Below, one piece after another: positions 19,136 to 26,671 of a stretch of DNA of 64,000 bases. The position numbers and the translations under genes are program-made. Under the pieces are notes generated by a model, which was not told the origin of the DNA, searched no databases, and saw only the letters and a list, made by a program, of their open reading frames with translations. Numbering within the stretch: the first letter of the stretch is position 1; each line of letters begins with the position of its first letter. The stretch comes from Ancylobacter gelatini (lineage in GTDB: Bacteria; Pseudomonadota; Alphaproteobacteria; Rhizobiales; Xanthobacteraceae): NCBI RefSeq assembly GCF_022601675.1, contig NZ_JAKVIL010000002.1:558001-622000 (forward strand), given 5' to 3'.

Positions 19136-19435
19136 ATGGCCGAACGCCCGCGCGCCGAAAAGCCGTCCGACGAAATCACGCTGGTCGTCGACCGGTCGGT
19201 GGCGGTGGTGCTGTTCGAATTCCTCTCGCGCACCGTCGATGACGGCGACGGCGAGGTGCTGCTCGACTTCATCGACGACGAGGCGGAAATTCCCGCGCTC
19301 TGGGCGCTGCTCGCCGGGCTGGAGAGCGTGCTGACCGAGCCGATGGCCGAGGATTACGAAAAGCGCGTGCTCGCCGCCCGCGAGGCGGTGATGAAGCGTT
19401 TCGGCGGCGCGTTTTCCGACCGCGGCGAGGACTGA
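19136..19435 (+). CDS. Conserved-looking acidic 99-residue protein, unknown function
   Basis: A good ribosome-binding site (GAGGAG) precedes the ATG at 19136. The product is small, acidic and soluble, with a predicted mixed alpha/beta content: ITLVVDRSVAVVLFEFLSR, then VLLDFIDDEAEIPALWALLA, then an amphipathic helix KRVLAAREAVMKRFG. I do not recognise a domain. It is transcribed alone, divergent from prmB and convergent with the SGNH operon. Similar small unknowns occur singly in alphaproteobacteria, but I can assign no function. Confidence 0.7.
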   Translation: MAERPRAEKPSDEITLVVDRSVAVVLFEFLSRTVDDGDGEVLLDFIDDEAEIPALWALLAGLESVLTEPMAEDYEKRVLAAREAVMKRFGGAFSDRGED

Positions 19436-19449
19436 ACCGCGCTTCGGCC

Positions 19450-20289
19450 TCAGGGTGTGACGGCGGAGGCCGGCGTCGGCACGGTCGCAGGGACGAGCTT
19501 GGTTGTGGGCGACACATCCGCCGAGCGCTGCTGGGCCTCGATATTGGCGGTCATCGCCCGGCCGAGATCGCGCGCGAAGCAGTCATAGCCCCAGTCGTTC
19601 ATGTGGAAGCTGTCCTTCCACAGGAAGGTCTCATAGGCCAGACCGGCGCTTTCGTGCCAGTCGCGCATCAGCGCGTAGCGATGGAACACGCCGACGCCTT
19701 CCTCGGCGCCCACCTTGTCCATCAGACGCAGCATGGCGGCGGTGTCGGAATCGGCTGCAACGCGCGGGGCATATTGCGGATCGATGATCAGCATGTCGGC
19801 GCCGATCGCGCGCGTGCGCTGCACCGCGTCGCGCAGCAATTGTTCGGCGGCGTTGATGCCGTTCGCGCGAAACAGCGCGTTCACGCCGGCCTGCCACAGC
19901 ACGAGATTGGGCTGATAGGCGGCGACGTCGCGCTCGAAGCGCGCCAGCATCTCGGGCGCGTCCTGCCCGTTGATGCCGCGATTGACCACAGTGATGGCGG
20001 CGCCCGGGAAGCGCTCTTTCAGCACCGCCTGCAGCCGGCTCGGATAGCTGAGTTCGGGCGCTGTCGAGCCCGCGCCGGCGGTCGAGGAGGAGCCAATGGC
20101 GACGATGGTCACCGGCTCGCCGGCACGCAGCCGCGCCGCGAGCCGGGCGAGCGGAGCGGTGAGCTTGCTCGTCACCTTGGCGCTGGGGCAGGCGGCGGGC
20201 ATCAGGCTGGCGGCCGCTGCGGGCGCGGACGTCAGGGCCATCGGGGCGAGCACGGCGAGGCAGGCGGCGAGGAGGAGAGTTTTGTGCAT
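19450..20289 (-). CDS. Periplasmic SGNH/GDSL hydrolase
   Basis: The 279-residue exported protein has a signal peptide (MHKTLLLAACLAVLAPMALT, then SAPAAAA). The SGNH blocks are intact: the Ser nucleophile in AIGSSSTAGAGS, the Gly in VVNRGINGQDAPEML, the Asn in QAGVNALF, and the Asp/His pair in KDSFHMNDWG. SGNH enzymes are esterases or acyltransferases. The start at 20289 comes one base after the upstream gene's stop (TGACATG), so it is last in a tight operon with a sister SGNH gene, opgC and hdeD. A role in adding or removing acyl groups on periplasmic glucans is inferred from that context. Confidence 0.85.
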   Translation of the reverse strand: MHKTLLLAACLAVLAPMALTSAPAAAASLMPAACPSAKVTSKLTAPLARLAARLRAGEPVTIVAIGSSSTAGAGSTAPELSYPSRLQAVLKERFPGAAITVVNRGINGQDAPEMLARFERDVAAYQPNLVLWQAGVNALFRANGINAAEQLLRDAVQRTRAIGADMLIIDPQYAPRVAADSDTAAMLRLMDKVGAEEGVGVFHRYALMRDWHESAGLAYETFLWKDSFHMNDWGYDCFARDLGRAMTANIEAQQRSADVSPTTKLVPATVPTPASAVTP

Positions 20290-20290
20290 G

Positions 20291-21064
20291 TCAGCGTGAA
20301 CCGAGAGTGCGGGCATCGACGCCATCGGTGATCATGCCGACCAGAAGCCGGCCGATGCAGCGATGGACATCCTCGAACAGCGAGGGAGGCGGAGGCGCGG
20401 TGTCGAAGTCGAAGATGCCCTCCTGTTCCCAGAAGCGCATGATGTCGTAGCGGTCGAAGAACGGCACCTCGTTGGTGCGGGCGATCCAGCGCAGCGTGTT
20501 GTTGTAGGGCGCGACATCGAACGCGAAGGCGGTGCGCGGGCTGTATTGCGGGCCGACCACGATCACGTCGGTGCCGGCGCCATGGGCCAGGTTGATGCCG
20601 TGCTCCACGGCATCGGCAAAGGCCCGGCTGTCGGCGCCCAGAATGGTGTCATAGGTCCCGGTCTGCCAGATCATCAGCGCCGGCTTTGCCTTTTCCAGCA
20701 CCTCCGGCAGGCGCGCGACCACGGTCTCGGCGGTGGCGCGCGGCAGGTTCACCGTGGTGAGCGCGACCTTGCCGTCGGGATAGCGGCTGCGCAGGATCTC
20801 CTCGATGAAGCTGGTGAAAGTGCGCGGCAGCCCGTCCTTCTCGGCCGGCGGTGTGGATTTCTTGGAGAGCGTCGCGCTGTTGAGCACGATGATCCGGGTC
20901 GGCGTGTTGTCGGACAGCGAGCGGGCCAGCAGCGGCAGGGGGAAGCCGGCGCGCGTCAGCGTCGAGGGCGCGGCGCACACAGGCTCACCTTCGGCCCGGA
21001 CAGGATCACCGCCCGTCAGGCCGAAGCTTGCCGCTAGGAAAACTGCCAAAATCGTGCGCTTCAC
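20291..21064 (-). CDS. Exported SGNH-like protein with degenerate catalytic blocks
   Basis: This 257-residue exported protein (signal peptide ending near DPVRAEG) is laid out like the SGNH protein that follows it, with similar spacing of blocks: IIVLNSATLS, MIWQTGTYDTILGA, VVGPQYSPRTAF and LFEDVHRCIGRLL. The usual GDS/GSS is replaced by LNS, the block III Asn is absent from QTGTYD, and Glu replaces Asp in the C-terminal D-x-x-H (EDVH). It may therefore be a non-catalytic partner or use altered residues. It sits 15 bases after opgC and one base before the intact SGNH gene, suggesting the two products work together. Confidence 0.75.
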   Translation of the reverse strand: MKRTILAVFLAASFGLTGGDPVRAEGEPVCAAPSTLTRAGFPLPLLARSLSDNTPTRIIVLNSATLSKKSTPPAEKDGLPRTFTSFIEEILRSRYPDGKVALTTVNLPRATAETVVARLPEVLEKAKPALMIWQTGTYDTILGADSRAFADAVEHGINLAHGAGTDVIVVGPQYSPRTAFAFDVAPYNNTLRWIARTNEVPFFDRYDIMRFWEQEGIFDFDTAPPPPSLFEDVHRCIGRLLVGMITDGVDARTLGSR

Positions 21065-21079
21065 GATGAACCGCGTCGT

Positions 21080-22300
21080 TCAACCAAATTTACGCGCGGC
21101 AATTTCGCGCTCGACGCGACCATACCACGACAAGAGGACGGAGAGACCTACCATCAGGACGATGCCGATGACGCTGAGAAAAAGCTGCATCGCCAGCGTC
21201 CCGACGATCTCGTTCAATACGAAATGTGCGGCGAAAGAAAGGAACACTCCGAAGCAAAAAACCTCAAGAGAATTCTGCCCGCACAAAATCATCGGCCGCA
21301 GCAGCTTCGAGCGCAGCGCGGGCAGGTCTACTGGTATCAATCGTACCACTACGATCGCCAGGGCGAGGAAATGCAGGAGACGCAGCGGCGAGAGGTCGGT
21401 TTTGCTGATGGGGTAGATGATGTCGGCGATCAGCGGCGGCACGATACCGTCGAGCGGCGACCACCACCAGCTCACCACCACCAGCAGCGAGACCACGAGA
21501 TAGAGCGCTGCTAGCATAAGGGCGGCCCGCGACTGCACGATGAAGCCGAGCCGGTCGCTGCCGCCCAGCCCGCACCAGCCGCCGAATACGAACAGGAATT
21601 GCCAGGCGAACGGGTTGAAGAACCATTGCCGGTCGTCGGGATAGCCCGTCAGGTTGTAGCCGGTGGTGATGATGAGCAGGTAGAAGGCGAAGGAGGCCGC
21701 CAGCGTCAGGTCCGGGCGCTTCTTCAGCGCCCACAGCACCGGCGGGAAGCTGCCGAGCAGCACGATGTAGAGCGGCAGCACGTCCATATTGGCGGGGCGG
21801 AACCTCAGCATCAGCGCCTGCACCAGCGCCACGTCCGGCTCGGAGAGGAACTGCAGGGCGCCCATTTCCTCCGCATAGAGCGGGTTGGAGAACGAGCCGA
21901 TCACATAGGAGATTTCGGCGAGATAGATCACGAACAGGAAGATGAAGGCGACATAGAGCTGCCACGCCCGGCGCAGGATGCGGGCAGAGGTCACCATCAC
22001 GCCATTGCTGTCGATCTGCCGGCCATAGACCATCGCGGCGGTGTAGCCGGAGATGAACACGAAGATTTCGGTGGCGTCGGAAAAGCCGAAATTCCGGTTG
22101 GTGATCCAGTTCACCACATTGTTCGGCACATGGTTCAGGAAGATGAACCACAGGGCCAGCCCACGGAACAGGTCGAGCCGCAGGTCGCGTCCGCTCGGTA
22201 CCGAGCCACCACCTGAAGGGTGCGCCGGCCGGGGCGGCGAACTGGCCGCGCCGGCCGGAACTTCATGCACGATCGCTTTCGCGGCGGTGGCCTGCCTCAC
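21080..22300 (-). CDS. opgC: OpgC-family membrane protein (periplasmic glucan succinyl/acyl transferase)
   Basis: OpgC transfers succinyl or similar groups to osmoregulated periplasmic glucans across the inner membrane. The 406-residue protein opens with a polar head of about 38 residues and then the family signature DLRLDLFRGLALWFIFLNH, followed by FGFSDATEIFVFISGYTAAM and about 10 membrane helices. Late hydrophobic segments end near LLSWYGRVEREIA. It is the second gene of the minus-strand operon, 10 bases after hdeD and 15 before the SGNH-like genes. The glucan synthesis genes themselves (ndvB, opgGH) are not in this window. Confidence 0.92.
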   Translation of the reverse strand: MRQATAAKAIVHEVPAGAASSPPRPAHPSGGGSVPSGRDLRLDLFRGLALWFIFLNHVPNNVVNWITNRNFGFSDATEIFVFISGYTAAMVYGRQIDSNGVMVTSARILRRAWQLYVAFIFLFVIYLAEISYVIGSFSNPLYAEEMGALQFLSEPDVALVQALMLRFRPANMDVLPLYIVLLGSFPPVLWALKKRPDLTLAASFAFYLLIITTGYNLTGYPDDRQWFFNPFAWQFLFVFGGWCGLGGSDRLGFIVQSRAALMLAALYLVVSLLVVVSWWWSPLDGIVPPLIADIIYPISKTDLSPLRLLHFLALAIVVVRLIPVDLPALRSKLLRPMILCGQNSLEVFCFGVFLSFAAHFVLNEIVGTLAMQLFLSVIGIVLMVGLSVLLSWYGRVEREIAARKFG

Positions 22301-22310
22301 GCAACCTCGC

Positions 22311-22892
22311 TCAGTGCTTCCTCAGCCCAAGGCCGAGCATCAATATGGTGAAGCCGTTGAAAATGAGGTCGATACCCAGGAAAAGACCCAGTATCCACAT
22401 CGAATTGATCGGCCACTGCACCGTGATTTCGATGCCGAGGATCATGGCGATCACCGCCGAAAACAGGATCCAGCCCCAGCCCTTCGCCGGCCGCAGCTTG
22501 AAGGCGGCGAACAGGCGGAAGATGCCACCGATGATCAGCGAGATGCCGAGCAGCAGCGTCAGTACCGTCGCGGCGAGGTCCGGCTGGGCGAAGGCGAGCG
22601 CGCCGGCGGCGAGATAGAGAATGCCGTCGAACAGCCAGAACAGGAACCCGCCCCAGCCCTTCACCGAGAAGGCATGGAAGATCTGCGCGATGCCGCCGAC
22701 CACCATCATCGCGCCGATGTAATAGACCGAGACCAGAGTGCCGATCACGAGCCCGTAGGAACTGCCGAGCGCGACGGCGCCGGCGATGACCATGATGAGC
22801 CCGAGGGCGACGAACCACCCCCATTTGGCGCGCACTTCGTGGAGATGGCTGGCGAGCGAGCCGGCTGGTGTGATGGAACTGGGAGTGGACAT
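22311..22892 (-). CDS. HdeD-family membrane protein
   Basis: The 193-residue inner-membrane protein has six hydrophobic helices in three pairs, with GWFVALGLIMVIAGAVALG, then YYIGAMMVVGGIAQIFHAF and LLLGISLIIGGIFRLFAAF, the repeating pattern of HdeD. HdeD is linked to acid resistance in E. coli; its biochemical role is unclear. The start at 22892 was chosen because the 39 upstream residues run through the promoter region. A perfect EcfG promoter lies 44 bases before the ATG, making this the likely first gene of hdeD-opgC-SGNH-SGNH. Confidence 0.9.
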   Translation of the reverse strand: MSTPSSITPAGSLASHLHEVRAKWGWFVALGLIMVIAGAVALGSSYGLVIGTLVSVYYIGAMMVVGGIAQIFHAFSVKGWGGFLFWLFDGILYLAAGALAFAQPDLAATVLTLLLGISLIIGGIFRLFAAFKLRPAKGWGWILFSAVIAMILGIEITVQWPINSMWILGLFLGIDLIFNGFTILMLGLGLRKH

Positions 22893-22935
22893 CTTGGTCG
22901 ACCTCGATCTGACTGGCGCCACACCGGCGCAGCTT

Positions 22936-22960
22936 AACGCCCGGTTCCCCGAGCGGTTCC
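22936..22960 (-). promoter_or_regulatory. EcfG general-stress promoter of hdeD-opgC-SGNH-SGNH
   Basis: On the minus strand GGAAC (22960-22956), a 16-base spacer and CGTT (22939-22936) form an exact EcfG consensus. The CGTT lies about 44 bases from the hdeD start codon, a normal leader length. Confidence 0.82.
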
Positions 22961-23057
22961 GGGATACGCCGGTGGCAATGAGGTATCTTAGCGCCGCGGC
23001 CTGCGCCATGCAGCCGCAAATCCCGCAACAGGGCGCTTATCGGTCTGGAGAATTGGC

Positions 23058-23678
23058 ATGGCGGAAATGGACGATCTTTTTGGCGTCGCGGCGGAGCCCG
23101 CCAGCCGTTTCAAGGCGCGGCTGGCCCGCACGCTGCTGGGCGACGGGGCGGGCTTCATCACGCGTGAGGTCCCCGTGCTTGGGGTGACGCTGGAAGGCGT
23201 GCCGGGCGACCGCCATGCCGGTCATGCCCGTCCGGCCGATTCGCGCGTGCCGTGGTACCCGCGCGGCACGTCCATTCGCAATTGCCGGCAGGTGTCGCTG
23301 GTCGCGCCGGACGAACTCGCCCGCATCGCCGAGCGGCTCGGGCTTGCCGAGATCCGGCCGGAATGGCTCGGCGCCAATCTCGTTGTCGAGGGAGTCGCCG
23401 AGTTCACCCGTCTGCCGCCCGGCACCCGGCTGCATTTCCCCGGCGGGGCGGCGCTCGCGGTGGAGGGCGAGAACGCGCCCTGCCGCCATGCCGGCGCGGC
23501 GGTTGCGGCGGGTGCGCCAGATGCCGGCGAGCGTGCGGGGCTGGACCTCGCCTTCATTCAGGCGGCGAAGGGATTGCGCGGGCTGGTGGCGTGGGTCGAG
23601 CGCGCGGGCGATCTGGCCGCCGGCGACGAGATCACGGTGCGCGTGCCCGAACAGCGGCTGTGGCGCCGCGCGCGGTAA
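23058..23678 (+). CDS. MOSC domain protein
   Basis: The 206-residue protein carries a MOSC domain of the molybdenum-cofactor sulfurase/YiiM superfamily. It has GVTLEGVPGDRHAGHARPAD near residue 45, IRNCRQVSLVAPDEL, the EWLGANLVVEGV segment, and the conserved Cys in ENAPCRHAG near residue 140. MOSC domains bind or transfer sulfur or reduce N-hydroxylated compounds with Moco. No partner domain is present here, so the role is open. TGGAGAA precedes the ATG. It is divergent from hdeD and ends at a strong hairpin shared with the convergent L,D-transpeptidase. Confidence 0.85.
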   Translation: MAEMDDLFGVAAEPASRFKARLARTLLGDGAGFITREVPVLGVTLEGVPGDRHAGHARPADSRVPWYPRGTSIRNCRQVSLVAPDELARIAERLGLAEIRPEWLGANLVVEGVAEFTRLPPGTRLHFPGGAALAVEGENAPCRHAGAAVAAGAPDAGERAGLDLAFIQAAKGLRGLVAWVERAGDLAAGDEITVRVPEQRLWRRAR

Positions 23679-23707
23679 AGGCGCCGTGGCACCACCCCGC
23701 AAATGCA

Positions 23708-23738
23708 AACGCCGACCGGAGGCGATCCGGTCGGCGTT
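23708..23738. terminator. Bidirectional hairpin between the MOSC and L,D-transpeptidase genes
   Basis: A perfect 13-bp stem (AACGCCGACCGGA / TCCGGTCGGCGTT) with a GGCGA loop lies between two convergent genes. T-rich sequence is weak on both sides, but the position and stability fit a shared terminator. Confidence 0.7.
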
Positions 23739-23800
23739 CTACATCAGGGATAAGGTCGGCCCGCAGGCCGGGCCTGCCGTGCGTCCGGGCCTGCCGTGCG

Positions 23801-24874
23801 TCAGCGAACCGCGACGCCGGAAGCGGCGGGTGCGCTGACCTGCTGAACCTGCGGCTGTTCATCGATGGGCGCCTCGGCGGTCTTGGCCGGCGCATTGCCC
23901 GGCATCACCACCACCTTGGTGCCGACCTTCACCTTTTCGTACAGCGCCTCGACATCCTCGTTCAGCATGCGGATGCAGCCGGAGGACATGAACTGGCCGA
24001 TGGTGGAGGGCTGGTTGGTGCCGTGGATGCGGTAGATGGTGCCGCCCAGATACATGGTGCGCGCGCCGAGCGGGTTGCCCGGGCCGCCGGCCATAAAGCG
24101 CGGCAGGTAGGGCTGGCGCTCGATCATCTCCGCCGGCGGACGCCAGTCGGCCCATTCCGCCTTGCGGCTGATCTTCTCGGTGCCGGCCCAGGTGAAGCCC
24201 TCGCGACCGACGCCGATGCCATAGCGCTCGGCCTTGCCGCCGGGCAGCACGTAATAGAGGTAGGTGTTCGGCGTATCGATGATGATGGTGCCGGGCGGCT
24301 GAGTGGTCGCGTAATCGACCACCTGACGCTGCAGGTTGGACGGCAGCGCCTTGCGCGGGCCGGTCTCCGGCTGGTCTTCCGGCGGCAGCATGGCGACGCT
24401 GGAACCGTTCGCGCCGTAATTATTGTCGAGATTCTGCGGTTGCGCGCCGACCCCGGCGGGCGGGGCGCCGACTGCGGCCCGCGCGGGCGCCGCCTGAGCC
24501 GGTGCCGCGCCATAAGCCGGCGTGCCATAGGGCGAGGCCATGCCCGCCGGCGGCTGGCCCGAATAGGCACCCGGCGGATAGCCCTCGGGCTGGGTTGTGG
24601 GATTGGAATAAGGCGCATTCGCCACCGCGCCGGTGCCGGGAGCGGTTCCGGCCGGCGGGGCCATGATCATCGGCTGAGCGCCGGCGGGAGCGCCCGGCTG
24701 GCTCGTCGACGCATAGGGATCATAGGCGGCAGGCACCTGAGGGTCTTCCACCGGAGCGGAATACGTCGGTTCCGCAGCCGTTTCGGCGGGATAATATTGC
24801 GCGCTGGCGACACCGGCCGACGTCAGGACGACGAGTGCAGCTGCGGGAACGAAACCAAGGCGAACGACCATCAT
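23801..24874 (-). CDS. L,D-transpeptidase (YkuD/ErfK family), exported
   Basis: The 357-residue protein has a signal peptide ending near VASAQYY and a long Pro/Ala/Gly/Tyr-rich linker (about residues 28-165). The YkuD catalytic domain (about 180-325) carries IYRIHGTNQPSTIG and MSSGCIRMLNED, with the nucleophilic Cys in SSGCIR. Such enzymes form 3-3 peptidoglycan cross-links or anchor outer-membrane proteins to peptidoglycan. The low-complexity linker suggests it spans part of the periplasm. Two adjacent ATGs (24874, 24871) can start it. An EcfG promoter lies 144 bases upstream, so stress control is likely. Confidence 0.92.
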   Translation of the reverse strand: MMVVRLGFVPAAALVVLTSAGVASAQYYPAETAAEPTYSAPVEDPQVPAAYDPYASTSQPGAPAGAQPMIMAPPAGTAPGTGAVANAPYSNPTTQPEGYPPGAYSGQPPAGMASPYGTPAYGAAPAQAAPARAAVGAPPAGVGAQPQNLDNNYGANGSSVAMLPPEDQPETGPRKALPSNLQRQVVDYATTQPPGTIIIDTPNTYLYYVLPGGKAERYGIGVGREGFTWAGTEKISRKAEWADWRPPAEMIERQPYLPRFMAGGPGNPLGARTMYLGGTIYRIHGTNQPSTIGQFMSSGCIRMLNEDVEALYEKVKVGTKVVVMPGNAPAKTAEAPIDEQPQVQQVSAPAASGVAVR

Positions 24875-25017
24875 ATTGCCCGTATGCGAATGTGCTGAAG
24901 TGATTGACGCAGGAGATGACGCAGGAACAAGGCGGGTTCAAGACGAGACTGCGCCATAATTGGCGTAGCGCCTCCGGGGATGCGCGAGCCGGCAGGCCGT
25001 TGCATTCCTGCAACATA

Positions 25018-25043
25018 AACGATTATGCCTAAGAAATGGTTCC
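25018..25043 (-). promoter_or_regulatory. EcfG general-stress promoter upstream of the L,D-transpeptidase
   Basis: On the minus strand GGAAC (25043-25039), a 17-base spacer and CGTT (25021-25018) match the EcfG consensus exactly. It begins right after the trmO stop codon. The leader to the transpeptidase ATG would be about 138 bases, so a second promoter closer to the gene is not excluded. Confidence 0.72.
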
Positions 25044-25045
25044 GC

Positions 25046-25555
25046 TTAGCCGTTCGTGCGATGCCAGCCGACCACCGCTTCCGGATGGCAGTCCGTCGAG
25101 GCGAAGTAAGGCTTGATGTCGAGGAGGGGCGTGCCGTCGAGGCAGTCCAGCCCGCGCACCGAGAGTGTGCCGGCGCCGATCTTGAGCACCTCGACCGCGC
25201 TCAGTGCGATCGGGTTCGGGCGGGCGGGACTGCGCAGCGCAAAGGTGCCGCGCCCGCGGCCATATTGCCGGGGCACCTGAACCACGAGGTTTCGCGGCGC
25301 GCGGTCCATCCAGTACATCAGCCACAGATGCGTTGTGCCTTCCAGTCCTTCCAGCGCCGGATGGAACGGCGCGTCGAGTTCCACCGTGCAGACCGCATCG
25401 GATTCGCGGCCGTTCTTCGGGCATTCCGCGCGGGTCTTCCACGGCGTGCGCAGGCGGCCGATGAAATGCAGGCCGGCGTCGAAGCCTGTCGGCAGGTCCA
25501 CCGTCACTTCGCCGGGGCGCACACCGAAATCGCCGCTGTCACTGCCGGAACTCAC
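25046..25555 (-). CDS. trmO: tRNA (N6-threonylcarbamoyladenosine37-N6)-methyltransferase TrmO-like
   Basis: TrmO methylates N6-threonylcarbamoyladenosine at position 37 of some tRNAs using SAM. The 169-residue protein has the family pattern HFIGRLRTPWKTRAECPKNG, then TTHLWLMYWMDRAPRN, TFALRSPARPNPIALSAVEV and GLDCLDGTPLLDIKPY, which define the TrmO/YaeB fold (UPF0066). It lacks the C-terminal extension of E. coli TrmO, as many alphaproteobacterial forms do. The GTG at 25555 has AGAGG upstream and gives the right length. It is divergent from the ArsR-methyltransferase regulator, so the palindrome at 25624 lies in the shared promoter region. Confidence 0.88.
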   Translation of the reverse strand: MSSGSDSGDFGVRPGEVTVDLPTGFDAGLHFIGRLRTPWKTRAECPKNGRESDAVCTVELDAPFHPALEGLEGTTHLWLMYWMDRAPRNLVVQVPRQYGRGRGTFALRSPARPNPIALSAVEVLKIGAGTLSVRGLDCLDGTPLLDIKPYFASTDCHPEAVVGWHRTNG

Positions 25556-25623
25556 GTCGCCCGCCTCTTGTCTCTGCGCACCACTTGCCTCTGCACGCCA
25601 CTTGCGCTCTGGTCGAATAAGAC

Positions 25624-25639
25624 ATAAAGATATCTTTAT
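25624..25639. promoter_or_regulatory. Palindromic operator upstream of the ArsR-methyltransferase/metF/metH operon
   Basis: ATAAAGATATCTTTAT is a perfect 16-bp palindrome that ends five bases before the GTGGAG ribosome-binding site of the regulator gene. Its AT-rich symmetric form is what ArsR-family dimers bind. From memory it resembles SahR-type sites of methionine-cycle genes, which I cannot verify here. Binding should repress the operon, including its own first gene. Confidence 0.75.
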
Positions 25640-25657
25640 ATCTCGTGGAGATTTCCC

Positions 25658-26671
25658 TTGCCCGCCTCGCCGCTCCATTTCGCGCTGCTGCTCGACGGCC
25701 TCAAGGCCGCCGGCGAGGACACGCGCCTGCGCCTTCTGGCGCTGATGGGCGAGGGCGAACTCACCGTCTCCGAGCTTACCGAAATCATGGGGCAGTCGCA
25801 GCCGCGAATCTCGCGCCATCTCAAGCTGCTGGCCGAGGCCGGGCTTGTCGAGCGGTTTCGCGAGGCGAGCTGGGTGTTCTACCGTCGCGCCACCGACACC
25901 GCGGGTGCGGCGTTGACCGCCGCCCTGCTCGACCTGATGGACCTGGACGACGAGGTGCTGCTGCGCGACCGGGAGCGGCTGGAAGCCGTGCGCGCCACCC
26001 GCGCCGAGCAGGCGCAGGCCTATTTCCGCGCCCATGCCCATGAATGGGACGCTATCCGCCGGCTTCACGCCCCGGACGACGAGGTGGAGGCCGCCATTGC
26101 GAGTGCCCTGTCCTCCGCCCCGATCGGCAGCCTGCTCGATCTCGGCACCGGCACCGGGCGGATTCTCGAACTGTTCGCCGGCCAGATCGAGCGCGGCGTC
26201 GGCATCGACCTGTCGTCCGACATGCTGAGCGTCGCCCGCGCCAATCTGGAGCGGGCCGGGGTGCGCAACTGCTCGGTGCGGCAGGGCGATATCTATAATC
26301 TCGCACTGCCGCGCGACGCCTTCGACGTGGTCGTCATCCATCAGGTGCTGCATTTCCTTGAGGACGTTCCCCGCGCGCTGAAGGAGGCGGCGCGGGTTCT
26401 CAAGCCCGGCGGGCGGGTGCTGGTGGTGGATTTCGACCCGCACGACCTCGAATTCCTGCGTGAGCAGCACGCTCATCGCCGCCTCGGCTTCGCGCCGGAA
26501 ATCATGGAGAGCTGGCTGTCCCAGGCCGGCCTCTCGCTCGCATCCCATCGCCTGCTCGCGCCCGATACTAATGGAAAGCCGGGCGAGGGTCGGCTCACCG
26601 TTTCGCTCTGGCTCGCCCGCGACATGCGCGCGGAGGCTGTGGCCGACAAGACAAGCAAGGAGGTCGCCTGA
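25658..26671 (+). CDS. ArsR-family regulator fused to a SAM-dependent methyltransferase (SahR-like)
   Basis: The 337-residue protein joins an N-terminal ArsR winged helix (about residues 8-85; GQSQPRISRHLKLLAEAGLV is the recognition helix) to a class I methyltransferase domain (about 145-330; LLDLGTGTGRILELFAGQ, then VVIHQVLHFLEDVPRALKEA). It starts at TTG 25658, seven bases after GTGGAG. The ArsR part lacks the ELCVCDL metal site, so metal sensing is unlikely. As the first gene before metF and metH, and behind a palindrome, it probably senses S-adenosylhomocysteine or SAM through the methyltransferase fold, as known for SahR. That ligand is inference. Confidence 0.9.
   Translation: MPASPLHFALLLDGLKAAGEDTRLRLLALMGEGELTVSELTEIMGQSQPRISRHLKLLAEAGLVERFREASWVFYRRATDTAGAALTAALLDLMDLDDEVLLRDRERLEAVRATRAEQAQAYFRAHAHEWDAIRRLHAPDDEVEAAIASALSSAPIGSLLDLGTGTGRILELFAGQIERGVGIDLSSDMLSVARANLERAGVRNCSVRQGDIYNLALPRDAFDVVVIHQVLHFLEDVPRALKEAARVLKPGGRVLVVDFDPHDLEFLREQHAHRRLGFAPEIMESWLSQAGLSLASHRLLAPDTNGKPGEGRLTVSLWLARDMRAEAVADKTSKEVA

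Noticed and set aside
17897-19435. A 512-codon frame spanning the prmB antisense and the 99-residue gene
   Set aside because: Only the last 99 codons have a ribosome-binding site and natural composition; the rest is antisense to prmB.
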